Assembly: GCF_000471905.2 (NCBI RefSeq)
Contig: NW_006496807.1
Span: 437,147-501,146 of the forward strand
DNA from: Amborella trichopoda
Taxonomy: Eukaryota; Streptophyta; Magnoliopsida; Amborellales; Amborellaceae
Direction: 5' to 3'
Length of the DNA stretch: 64,000 nt
Position 1 is the first letter of the stretch. The number at the start of each line of letters is the position of its first letter. This document shows positions 33,240 to 43,649 of this stretch, piece after piece. The notes under the pieces are model-generated. The model was given only the letters and a program-made list of their open reading frames with translations. It had not been told where the DNA came from and ran no database searches. A program made the translations under genes and the position numbers.

Positions 33240-33720
33240 GAGGGTCATGCATGATAGTGGAAGTGTCGTGCATGCCTCTCCCTTAGTCTCACAGGGCACG
33301 CACGACGATGGCAGTGCCATGCGCGAGTCTCCTTCCCCTTCTACTCATCTGTTTTGTCTTCCAAGTGAGGTCTATTGACGATGATGCCCATCGCTGCCCA
33401 CAGACATAGCTTTGACGTCTCAGTGAAGAACCTAAACGACAACGTTTGTTGCCGTTTGCAGGGGTCTCTCTCCCTGTCGTGTGACTAGTGTAGACGGCGA
33501 TACCTATCGTCGCCCACTAGGGGCTTTGGCAACACCTATCGCCGTCCACGATCCTCCTCCGAGTGCTTGATGCTCCTCGTTGTTCTCCCTGCATCCTATG
33601 CCTACCGTCGTGCGACCTAGGAGAAACTATCGTTGTGTGCCTCGTAAGGAGCTAGCGCCATCCACAAGGGATGTGTCGTCTCCTTGCATGGCCCACCGCG
33701 ATGCCTATTAACGTCAGGAT
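33240..33720. repeat. Hairpin-rich leader segment (C 5' LTR)
   Basis: Inverted pairs such as CATGCATGATAG..GTGTCGTGCATG (33246), CACGCACGAC..GTGCCATGCGCG (33298) and AACGACAACG..TTGTTGCCGTTT (33433). It corresponds to the palindrome arrays of A and B but is less regular. Confidence 0.65.
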
Positions 33721-34052
33721 TTCCCCTTCTCTTTATCGTCTCGTTCTTTTCTCTTTCTCATCTCACTTGATTGAGGGTAGACCTAGCCTATCACCGATGC
33801 GCTGACCTCGGTTTCGAGTAGTATTGCCATCATGCTGGGGGCTTTCTTCATGATCTAAGAGGGCTCCCACACGAGTTAGCCCGAGTAAGTCCCGAACCCA
33901 CCTAAAATTCCTCTCTCATTGGTTGGTATACTTGCCCTTACCCTCGAGCAAGGTTTCGAGAGAGCGATCTCAAATCTAAGGTTCACCAAAAACCCGAGAC
34001 ATGTGCCGCCAGATCACTTAGATCCGAAGGGCGAGATCGAGGCACCTAACCA

Positions 34053-34071
34053 GCGACTCCACGGGGGACTT
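34053..34071 (+). promoter_or_regulatory. Primer binding site of element C (shortened)
   Basis: GCGACTCCACGGGGGACTT follows the LTR end directly. Compared with TGGCGACTCCACTGGGGA the first bases and one T are missing, so the site has decayed or overlaps the LTR CCA end. Confidence 0.6.
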
Positions 34072-34361
34072 ACACCTTAGTCGGTTCGCTCTTGTTTAGC
34101 TAATATCCTTTTTACTTTCTGCACCTATTTCTATGGCACCTGGGTTGTTCAACCCATTCATCCGGGTCGGGGACTTCCTTATCCTTGCATTCATGGCTAT
34201 CCCAGGGAAGCGAGTCGCTCAAGCCTCCTTCCCAACTCTACTTCTACGTCAAGACTCACAATCCGACTACCAAGTTCTCACCTAGATCGATGCGAGAGAG
34301 GACTTAAAGGTCTCTGCCTCTGTGCTTTCTCACCCTGGTAAACTCTCCACCAAGCCCTTGC

Positions 34362-35220
34362 ATGGGTAGCACGCCTGCTGCCACACGCCCTGCTACTGGC
34401 AAATCTTCTGCCAGTCATACTGTTGTGGTAAGCCGAAAGGCTGCCCCATCCATCCTTACAAAAGGCAAGCAAATTTTCGTCTCTCTTGAGGTTCGCCATA
34501 AGGCCCTTGTGCTCCTTCACTACTCCGAGCCTCCACACTTGGAAAGTCGGTACACAGAGGCAGAGGTCTTGCGGTCTTCACCCCTTGCACACACTCAAAG
34601 GCTCGTGGTCTATCCACTCGAGGCAACCCTCATGTTGCCTTGAGCTTGCATCCAGGGCCAGGCCTTCTAGGGCCGAACCCTACGTGCACAATGCATCTGC
34701 TTTCCACAGCTCGGGGCAGTGTTAGCTCTATGCCACCTCGAGCACAGGCGGGTCAACAGTTCCGTCTTCCCTCTCGGCACACACAGCTTCACCTTGTAAG
34801 AGATAAGGTCTAGCCTCCTCCCTCACAAACACGAGCTGCTGGGTCTCGACCTCCTCAGGTTAAACCCCAAGTCACCCCTACGGCTAACCCTAAAGGTGTA
34901 CATGCACAATCTTTGCAGGTCTCTCTCGGATCCAAACTCAAGCGGAGTCACGAACCAGCTTCTTCCTTGGCCGCTTCCCCGACGCCAAGCAAGCACCTCG
35001 AGCCTTGGTACTCAAAGGTCTTCCTTAAGAGTACCATATTGAGCCAGCCCTTGGTCAACTGAACACATGGGCCTCACAAAGGAATTCGGGGCAACAACTT
35101 GATGTCAAACAGAGGCCTCCAACCTCCAAGATAAGAACCCAAGCTGTCCTCCATCCTTGTGCCCCACTCCCTGCTCCAACTCACAAAAATGGCCCTCACA
35201 TGTTCGAATAAAATGGGGCA
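34362..35220 (+). pseudogene. Element C ORF1-like leader reading frame
   Basis: Starts at ATG 34362 (MGSTPAATRPATGK). Blocks shared with A and B: KAAPSILTKGKQ (about 34440-34475), then SRPPQVKPQV (about 34841-34870), WYSKVFLKSTILSQ (about 35000-35045) and MALTCSNKMGQ near 35195-35225. Stops lie at 34641 and 35058 and the frame changes between blocks. Pro/Ser-rich, no recognised domain, positioned between primer site and gag like ORF1 of Ogre elements. Confidence 0.5.
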
Positions 35221-35580
35221 ATCCAGGTCTCAAGCTCGTTTCTAGAATGAGGTCCACAGCTGCCTCAGGATCAAGCAGAAAAGAGGCCTGCAGATCCTGA
35301 CCAGGGAAACCTCCAAGGCAGTCGAGGTCACCACCCCTGACGACCTCCTGCCTTGTAATCCCTTCTTCCCTCTTCAAACTCCAGAGCCTAATCAAGTCTA
35401 GGATACTATTCGGTGATCACCTCCCAGAAGTCACGGTCCCAAGACCGTCAAGAACCGGTCCTCACAAGATCGACATACAAAGCCCGAGTCCAATAGGGGC
35501 AAGCTGAACCCCTCCAGACTGACTTATCACACACGACTCGCCAGCCTCGGTAGTCCACTACATCACTTGACTCTGACCTC

Positions 35581-36474
35581 CGAGAAGAAATGGTCAGTGT
35601 CATTGTGATCAATGACCCGAACGACGCTCAGGAGGAGCGGATGAACAAGTTCGAGGAAATGATACAAGCCATCCTAGAGGATGGAGGGCCTAGAGGCCTC
35701 TAGTTCCCTTCTTTGTCTGATTCCCTGACCAATGAAGACACAGCTCCTAGGTAGACTCCCCCTTTGGTCTCTCAAGACAGCTGCTCTTCTCGCTGGGTCT
35801 CCCAAACCGACATAGATGCTATGGTGGCCCATAACCTCAAGAACAAGGTCTCAGGCATGCAGGAGACGCCACTCTACCAAAAGTTGTATCCTTCATACAT
35901 TGACCAGGTGCCGTTCCTCCCAAACTACCAAACAGGGAAACTCCCCCTATTCAATGGTACCACGTCCCCTCACCAGCATACGGCCCACTTCCACGCGGCC
36001 TGCCAGGAGACGGCAACTGACGAATGTCTCCTCCTCTTCCAGTTCATCGAGACTCTTGAAGGACTAGCCTTCCAGTGGTATGCTCGGCTACCTCCCTACT
36101 CAGCACACACATGGCAAGAGATGGAGTAGTTGTTCTACCAACGCTTCTATGAAGTTCAAAGGAACGTTGAGACCATCGAACTCCTCACCATGATGCAAGA
36201 CCCTGGTGAGCTGGTTGACAAGTTCATCACCCATTGGAGAGAGTTGGCAACCTTCCATGCCACTCCCATGACTGAGAAGGAAGCGGTCCAGACCTGCATA
36301 CAGAACATGCTTCCTGAGATCACTCTACATGTCGAGGCATCCAATCCACCCTTCATGTCAAAGCTCATATCCAAGGCAGTTCGTATTGAGGGATTATTCA
36401 AGCATCACGGCAACCCTCGCCAGCAATCTGCCAGCTTAAACTCTCTCTCCAACAGTCGGGCAGCCCTAAGGTAG
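35581..36474 (+). pseudogene. Element C gag, one frame with three TAG stops
   Basis: A single frame covers the whole capsid region: MVSVIVINDPNDAQEERMNK at the start (ATG 35590), QVPFLPNYQTGKLPLFNG, FQWYARLPPYSAHTWQEM, then LVDKFITHWRELATFHATPM and EITLHVEASNP. It matches Retrotrans_gag. In-frame TAG codons are at 35701, 35752 and 36127, with no frameshift among them; the third stands in place of Gln between EME and LFYQRF. It ends TAG-TGA at 36472. It is the best preserved gag in the window. Confidence 0.85.
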
Positions 36475-36597
36475 TGATCAGTGCAGCCGTCACGGTGGTT
36501 GACACCAATCCGACAATGCGGTCCTACCTCCTAAAAACAATAAGTGGAATGACTACTGGACTAAGAACCATAATAAGGTTTACCCCTTTGACATGGA

Positions 36598-37377
36598 GTG
36601 GACACCTGCACTGCTCCAACTGCTATTAGAACAAAACATGATCCAGCCGCAGAGTCGCCCGGGCAGGAGTCGAATGAGAAGTACTATGCCTATCACAGGA
36701 GAGTAGCCCACCCCACTCACGACTGTTATAAGCTCAACAACACTATCGAAGCCCTTATCAACAAGGGTCAGATAAAGCTCGAAGAGTTGAAGAAAGCATT
36801 CGGGGTAGCTGAGGCATCTCACATAGTCACGACCCAAGAGGATGACGGGCCACTCGCTATCCTTCGTGCATTCTTCTCCATAATGCTCGAAGAAGGAATC
36901 GCCACCACAAAGCCGATAAGGCAGCCTAAGTTCCTACCTCCAGGGATCGAGAACGTGTACCACCATATACGAGTCCATGACATCAACGAGTGCACTGGCT
37001 TCCATAAACTCTTAGAAGAAAAGATGCAGAAGTGTCAAGAGGTTCAGGGCGACCCAGCAAGACACCCTCAGGTCACTCTTCCGCCTGTGCAAGAAGACTC
37101 CCTGACGCAAGCCCAGCAAAATACTGAGCGAGACCCTCTGCAAGCCCTCTTTGAGGCAATGCTCAGGCAGGGTCTTGTCATACCCAAGTCAGCCAGACAG
37201 CCTAGGCGTCTTGCCCGGGTCAAGAAAAAACTCTGGTGCCCCTATCACCAAGTGTGGGGTCACGAACTCAAGGAGTGCACTGGGTTCGAGGCCATAGTCA
37301 TAGAGAAAGTCCAGCAAGGCCACATCGTCTGTGAGGTTCTCTCAAAGCACGTCCAAGCCCTCGCTCTCGTTCAATAA
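36598..37377 (+). pseudogene. Element C zinc-knuckle region with duplicated module (259 aa)
   Basis: Open frame in the same phase as gag. Three knuckle-like motifs: YYAYHRRVAHPTHDC (first Cys is Tyr), VYHHIRVHDINEC (Cys is Tyr) and WCPYHQVWGHELKEC (complete). Motifs two and three lie in a repeated module of about 75 residues: ML-x2-G-[IL], then a Lys/Arg-rich QP motif, then ECTGF and EKMQ or EKVQ. A and B have only the last module. The start codon is not certain because upstream the frame is shifted (NDYW, KVYPFDMEW). Confidence 0.75.
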
Positions 37378-38400
37378 GAAGCCCCACTACAAGCCCCTCA
37401 TGAGCATGCATTGGACCTTTCAAAGCCCTCGACCTCTCAGTCCTGGGAAGTCTACCATGGGTGAAGTAGGCTTAAATCCCTGAAACGCGAGGCAGTCTAC
37501 TAAGCTAGGGCCACTCACTAGCATGATAGGGTGGTCCAAACACCCCCTCATGGATTCCGAAGGAGACAGCAAGCACCTAGATCAGGCCATCGAAGGAATC
37601 ATCTTCCTCAACCACTAGTCGAGGAAGAATTCGTTAGGCCCCTTCCTCCGCTGCGAACCTTGCAGGACTTCATCCCAGGCACAGCTCACCTCATCTTATC
37701 GTCCAATCAGGCAGATGGCCGAAGTTATCAATATCTCATGAGTCGGTAAAAGTGGGTGACGATGTTAAAAGCACCAACAACGGTCAAAGCTCGGGCATGA
37801 CCTAAAATACCCCTGCAAATGTTCAATTCCATCGATGACGTAAAAAGATGCCTAGAACGTTCTAACTCTTCTTCTCCTTCCCCCTCCTCTATTCCTTCTA
37901 TAAGTACCGCTCGGGGATGCCCAAATTTTGACACTCTAAACAAAAATATTGGAGGCACCAGCCTCACCATGTCGCAGTAAGAACGCCTCAAAGAAATACT
38001 AGCCTAAGCGGCAGAATTCTTGACAGTCGCGGATGCCCTAGCAACATGGGCCAAAACCGAGCCACCTTCAAGTTCCCGCTCTCACGAGGCCTGTCATATG
38101 ATCCAAGTACGTGAGGCGTTGCCCAGCTCGGGGCAAGTACCGAGTGAGCCCAACCATGAGGTCATGGTCCCCCCGCTTGAAGCGGACCATTCCATCACCT
38201 GGACTAGCCAGAGACCAGTCCTCTCCAATGTTGTGCCAAAGAAAATCCTTGTGAGTCCCCTGACGAGGAACTCCAAGAAACCCCTGAAGAGTGGGAAGAG
38301 GGCGAGCAGGCTACGGTTGATGAGACTGAAGAGATGAACCTGGGGAATGAGGCCGACCCAAAGCCAACCTTCATCTCAGCAAAGATGTCCTAGGAAGAGA
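37378..38400 (+). pseudogene. Element C proline-rich spacer and acidic linker
   Basis: Contains EEEFVRPLPPLRTLQDFIP (about 37620-37680), matching KPLPPLPTLQD of A; VADALATWAKTEPPSSS (38027-) and CHMIQVREALPSSGQVPSEP (38090-38150), which E also has; and a Glu-rich piece near 38290-38390. No protease triad seen. Frames change several times. Confidence 0.6.
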
Positions 38401-38411
38401 AAGAAAGCTAT

Positions 38412-38985
38412 ATGTCCCTCCTTCGAGCAAATCGAGCAATGTTCACCTGGCATTATCATGAGATGCCCCATCTAGATCCCCAAATTGTTGTCCATCACCT
38501 CGGTATTGATCCCACAATCAAACCCATGAAGCAAAAATTAAGAAGGTTTAGGTCGGACCTCGAGATGCAGATCTATGCTGATGTGAACAAGCTCAGGCAA
38601 GCTGGATTCGTACGTGAAGTCAAATACCCAAGATGGCAGGCAAATGTCGTCCCAATCAAGAAGAAGAATGGCCAAATTAGGGTCTGTCATTTACCGAGAT
38701 GCTGGTTGACTCCACGGCCCATTGCCAAATCTTCTCCTTTATGAACGGTTATTCTGGTTACAACCAAATCAGAATGGCACCAGAGGATGAGGAGGCCACT
38801 GCGTTCTTGACTCCAAAAGGTGTCTTTTGCTACAATGTGATGCCTTTTGGGCTAAAAAATGGTAACGCCACATATCAGTGAGTCATGATGACCATCTTCA
38901 AGGACATGATTCACAAGGAGGTCGAGTGCTATGTGGATGACTTTGTGGTAAAGTCTGAAACAAAAGCCACTCACGTGCAAGACCT
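38412..38985 (+). pseudogene. Element C reverse transcriptase, inactivated
   Basis: Frame 38412-38744 runs from HYHEMPHLDP through FVREVKYPRWQANVV and KKKNGQIRVC, then about 55 bp are missing relative to B (IDFRDLN to DFPLPF) and the frame changes. Frame 38699-38881 has FSFMNGYSGYNQI, in which the catalytic Asp of motif A is Asn, and FCYNVMPFGLK. YVDDFVVKS follows near 38930. Deletion, Asp to Asn and stops make it dead. Confidence 0.9.
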
Positions 38986-38989
38986 TAAA

Positions 38990-39772
38990 AAGGTTTTGAG
39001 CGGCTGTGGCGTCACCAGCTCAAGCTAAACCCCTTGAAATGCACCTTCGGCATACGTCCAAGAAAATTCTTAGGGTTTCTTATGAGATACTATGGGCTGG
39101 AGATCGAGTTAGTCAAAATCAAGGCAATTCAGGACATGCTGCCTCCTATAATCCTCCATGAACTGCGGTCTCTCCCAGGACAACTCGGCTACATTCGAAG
39201 GTTCATTTCGAACCTTTCAGGGCGATGCAAACCCTTTTCGTACCTCGGACACTCCCTTCATATGAGATGAAGCATGCCAAGCTACGCTCGACGACATCAA
39301 GCAGTACTTATTGAATCCACCAGTACTCTCTACGCCAGTGCAAGGAAGGCCACTCATCCTATTCGTGACCGACCTTGAAGAGTCACTCGGGCACTCCTGA
39401 CACAGAATAATGATAGAGGGAAGGAGACAGTGCTCTATTATCTCAGCTGCAGAATGAAAGGGGCCAAGAAGAATTACCCTTCCATCGAAAAATGTGCTCT
39501 GTGCAGTACAAAAGCTTTGCCATTACTTGCTCGGCCACAATGTCAAGTTAATCTCCAAGGCATACCCGGTCAAGTTCTTTATGACCCAGACATTCATATC
39601 AAAACATTTAGCCAAGTGGGCACTATTTCTGATGGAGTTCGACATCACGTATGTCCCACCGAAGGCAATCAAAGGTCAAGCCCCAATAGACTTCATTGTG
39701 GCTCACCCAGTCCCTTTAGAATCTCCCATGTCAAGCGATCTCCCAGATGAAGAAGTTTTATATGCGGCTTAA
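38990..39772 (+). pseudogene. Element C RT connection and gypsy RNase H remnant
   Basis: MKCTFGIRPRKFLGFLMRYY (39034-), ELRSLPGQLGYIRRFISNL, then LYYLSCRMKGAKKNYPSIEK (39430-) and FDITYVPPKAIKGQAPIDFI (39640-). Order as in A and B with shifts between blocks. Confidence 0.85.
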
Positions 39773-39779
39773 CTCGATC

Positions 39780-40140
39780 GTGGGAGATGTACTTTGACGA
39801 AGCATTCCAGTTTGACAAAAGGGGCACCAGAGTTTTTTACTCCGAATGGAGGAATAATTCATCTATCCTTCTCACTTGCAAAGGAATGTTCTCATAATGA
39901 AGCTGAGTATCAAGCTTTCATAATAGGGATGGAGATCGCCCAGGAGCTAGACTTAGAGCAACTAAATATCTTCGGCGACTCTGAGCTGGTCATCCGACAA
40001 CAAAAGGGGATTTATGACATAAGGAAGGATACTCCCAAGCCTAACCATGACACATCCAAAACTTGCATGGCCTAGTTAGATGACTTCTCTCCGAGTCATA
40101 TCCCTAGAAGGCTAAACGCGCAGGCTAATGCACTCTAAAA
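39780..40140 (+). pseudogene. Element C second (archaeal-like) RNase H remnant
   Basis: Frame 39794-40075: GGIIHLSFSLAKECSHNEAE, YQAFIIGMEIAQELDLEQL, FGDSELVIRQQKGIYDIRKD. Glu in NEAEYQA and Asp in GDSELV are visible. Ends at TAG 40073 (MA-stop-LDD), again where Gln is expected. The best preserved copy of this domain here, and the strongest evidence for Tat lineage. Confidence 0.8.
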
Positions 40141-40159
40141 GCTCGGTGCCACCATCCAA

Positions 40160-41622
40160 TTGTCTTCAACAGGGCCCACACCAGTTTGGGTAGCCGAATG
40201 GAGACACGTCGACTTGAGAACCGAAGTTGACGTAGACAATGAGAGGGATGTCTTCCCTGAGTATCCACCTTACCCATTTGGGGCACTTCTCGCGGCTAGG
40301 GATGTCATCAAGACAAAGCAGGAAATTTCCCAAGGAAAAGAATCCAAGGCTAAGGAGCAGGAGCTCGGATTCTTCAACCCTATGTGTGCAGAGGTTGAAC
40401 AAGTAGAAGATTGGAGGAAGCCCATCACGGACTTCGTAAAACATGGGAGGTTACTTCAAGATTGAGTGGAATGCAACAGCATACGACAGATGTCCACCAA
40501 GTACACCCTTCTCGATGGGGATGTCCTCTTTCGTTGGTCATTTAACGGAATCCTCCTCAGATGCGTTGATGCACAAGAGGCAAGCAAAGTACTTGAAGAA
40601 GTAAGCTCTATGAGAGCATACGCAGGCTCGGCTATTGCTGGCCTTCCATGGTAGCTGACGCCAAAACTACGCCAAAAGATGTCAGATGTGCCAAATTCAC
40701 TCAAGTATCATTCATCAGCCCCTAGAGCCTCTCCATCCTACAGTGACATCATGACCCTTTTCCCAGTGGAGCATGGACATTGTAGGACCCATCGACCCTC
40801 CTTCTGCTTTGGGTCATGCCTTCATCCTCATGGCGACAGACAACTTTCCAAATGGGCTGAGGCAATCCCTCAGACAGGTTCCAGCGACCGTTGTGGCTAA
40901 CTTCGTGTGGCACCACATCATCTATCGGTTCAGGGTCCCGGACCGAATAATTTCTAATAATGGCCTCAATTCAGGCATCAGCATGTGGATCGCTTAGCCA
41001 ACTAGTTTGGTTTTGAGTGGAAATACTCGACTATGTACTACCCTAGAGCCAACGGGTTAGCTGAGGCGTTCAACAAGACTTTGTGCAGGGTGCTTCGGAA
41101 TTCGGTCTTCAAGTCAAAGAAGAACTGGCACGAGAAGTAGCCTGAGGCTTTGTGGGCCTATCGCACTACCACTCGCAATGCTACCAATTCCACCCATTAT
41201 TCCCTGGTCTATGGGGGTGAGGCAGTCCTACGCCTCAAAATTCAAATACCTTCACTCCGTGTTGCTATACAATAGGAACTAACTGAGGACGAGAGGTCAG
41301 GCTCCACTATCAAGAGCTGGATGCCCTTGATGAAAAGAGATTAGAGGCCCAACAGAACCTCGAGCTCAATCAAGGAAGAATGAAGAGAGCCTTTGACAAG
41401 TCTGTCAAGGTTCGTTCATTCGCTCGTGGGGACCTAGTCCTAATAGTCAAGAGACCGATCGTCATGCATGGGCACCGCAAAGTAAAGTTTGAGCCTAAGA
41501 GGAAGGGGTCATTCATAATCAAGAAGGTTATACCAAGTGGGGCTTGTATACTGATGAACTCTGATGGAGAAGAGGCGATGCCCCCTATCAACAAGCGATA
41601 TTTAAAGAAGTATTATCCCTAA
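40160..41622 (+). pseudogene. Element C integrase remnant
   Basis: Linker 40160-40465 (GPTPVWVAEWRHVDL, PYPFGALLAARDV, DWRKPITDFVKHGRL), a broken zinc-binding part (40466-40760), catalytic core 40773-40997 with MDIVGPIDPPSALGHAFI and IISNNGLNS where relatives have ISDNGPQF, so the second Asp is Asn, and C-terminal frame 41380-41622 with MKRAFDKSVKVRSFARGDLV and the KRYLKKYYP end. TAG and frameshifts lie between. Confidence 0.85.
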
Positions 41623-41707
41623 CAAGACAATAAAGTGTGGTGTGTTCAATAAAAAAATAGAAATGAAGATGGGAAACATCAAGCCAACTCAAAGGAAATT
41701 CACTTCT

Positions 41708-41713
41708 TTTATT
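41708..41713 (-). terminator. Antisense poly(A) signal AATAAA (element C)
   Basis: TTTATT on plus, in CTTTTATTGCATTAG, the reverse of the conserved CTAATGCAATAAAAG of B. Confidence 0.45.
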
Positions 41714-43021
41714 GCATTAGAAAAAGTTGCAAGTTACAATCGGAGGCCCATTGTCAAGGAATTTACATTGCTCTTGCATCTGAGGATAAGAGGACGGTTA
41801 CAAACCAAAGCCAGCGGCATTGCTCTTACACTTGAGGATAAGAGAACAGTTACAGGCCAAGAGAAACACCCTTCTCATACAATAGAAACAAACCCACCAA
41901 ATAAATTCCTTCCCCATGAAGTAGTGGCAAAAACCACTTGGAAAAGTTAGCCTCGGTTCCGCCAAGGAGAATCGTTACAAGCCAAAAGAAAAAGCCAACC
42001 CCTTCCGAGTCAGCTTCAATTCATCTGACGAGTATATCAAACATACAAGGCTGACTTCTCAGGCAAGGAACTGGCCAATGAGGGAGAGCATACTTCGTTC
42101 ACAATGGACGCCCTTCCACAGAACAATATGGACTTCACTGTTGTGCTAGAGGACTTGGCTTCCAACACACCATGGCGACAAGGTCTCCCTATTTTCCATC
42201 ACTCTTGGCCCCCGCAAGACATCGTTGTCCGAGGTCATGGCCGTGCGCAACACAATGCCGCGTTCTATCATCACCAAGGGCAAGCTAACACCACCCGGAA
42301 CTATCATCGTGAACCTCATGCCCCCAAGCATGGCTATCGTCGTGTGTGACCCAAGGATGTGTGAAGGCGACGCTGCATGTGACTTAATGGCATGCGTGAC
42401 ATTGAAAGACCCTAGTTCCCAATGTTCCTAATTTCTGGGGGACATTGACGCCTCTTTACTTCCCCACCGACACTTCCTCTTCATCGAAAATTCAGTCTCG
42501 CGCACCAGGAAAATCCTTCCCACCTTCTGCTGGGTGCTAGACTTAGAGAAAAACCACCGGAGGTCCCCAGAAAAAGCTCCCCTAAGTCCCTGTGACCCTG
42601 CGGATTGCCCTTATCCCTGGTTTCCCACTTCAGCAGTTCACCAAAGCTCACCGAAATTCTGCTAAGCTTCTAGTGAACTCAATGCAGCCCCTTCTCCTTC
42701 TCCTCTAACAACCAGAGAGCTGACAAAGCCCTCTGAACTCTCTACAACCTCCACTTCAGCAGGTGAACGGCCAGAGCAGCACTCGAACCCCGATAGTGCA
42801 CCTCTGCAAATTCTGCTAGGGCCCCGAGAGACCCTCTTCCTTGCTCAAAAATCCTCGACCCTTGCTGAAAAATATTCGCAATCACACTACGAAACTTCGC
42901 TCCTCCTGAAGCTCACCAGAAAATATTCCTAAGGGCCTGTCTTTACAACATTTTGACCGGGAAGTGCTTGGCAAAAGACCCTCGTCAGAAGCTTTAGCTC
43001 TCTCTCTTTAAAAATTCCTTC

Positions 43022-43049
43022 TACTATTTTACCCTTCGGTAAAACAGTA
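43022..43049. other. Conserved hairpin in C 3' region
   Basis: TACTATTTTACC, loop CTTC, GGTAAAACAGTA: 12-bp arms with a single A-C mismatch. Found also in B (28616-28640). Confidence 0.65.
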
Positions 43050-43068
43050 AAGTGGGGTTTCTCCTCTT

Positions 43069-43075
43069 TTTTATA
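43069..43075 (-). promoter_or_regulatory. Antisense TATA box in C 3' region
   Basis: TATAAAA on the minus strand (GGGTATAAAAAAG), with the hairpin starting about 20 bases downstream on that strand. Confidence 0.45.
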
Positions 43076-43214
43076 CCCCGCAGTACCGAAGACTGCCCCG
43101 ACAAACTCAAAGTGACACTCCAGTCCCCAACTCCTGACAGCAATAAGACCAGGCCGAGGCGAGGCAAGCCTGAGACCCGAAGCATCATCACCGCGCGCCT
43201 CGTCAAGATTTGTG

Positions 43215-43440
43215 TCGCGTGCCTCGACAGGAGGCTAGCGTCGCGTGCCTCGACAGGAGGCTAGCGTCGCGTGCCCCATCAAGACTTTTACCGAGTGCCT
43301 CGACCAGAGTCATCACTGCATATCTCGTCCAGAGACTATCACCACACGTCTCGTCTAGGGGTCATCGCCACGTGTCTCGTCTAAAAGTCATTGCCACGTG
43401 TCTCGTCCACAGATCACCACCGCACGGAATGTTGGGGCCT
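43215..43440. repeat. About 26-bp tandem repeat
   Basis: TCGCGTGCCTCGACAGGAGG begins at 43215 and again at 43241 in identical units, with a third start at 43267; after that come more diverged CACGTGTCTCGTC units to about 43440. Confidence 0.8.
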
Positions 43441-43649
43441 ACTACCACGTGCTTCATCAAGGGACCTAACGCATCACCTAGGCTTACTGTTGCATGTGCC
43501 ACTCCACACTTGGTGCCACGCGCATGCCTTGGCCCTCCCCTCCAGACCATGATCCCTCATCTTTAGGAAGTTCATTCCCCACATCACAGCCTCACTCTCA
43601 GGGAGCCCAGTCTTCGATGACAGCCCTATTCCCCCATGGAGTCGCATCT

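Larger units (their letters stand above)
31707..34052 (+). repeat. 5' LTR of element C
   Basis: 2346 bp, from TATTGGAAGG (a TG to TA change relative to the 3' LTR) to CACCTAACCA. TATA at 32989-32999, then a conserved block with arms GAGAGAAAATTT and AAATTTTCTCTC around CGGTACCCTTAGGG (about 33118-33166), pyrimidine-rich sequence, and a hairpin-rich stretch (33240-33720). It lacks about 380 bp present in the 3' LTR (48490-48920). Confidence 0.9.
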
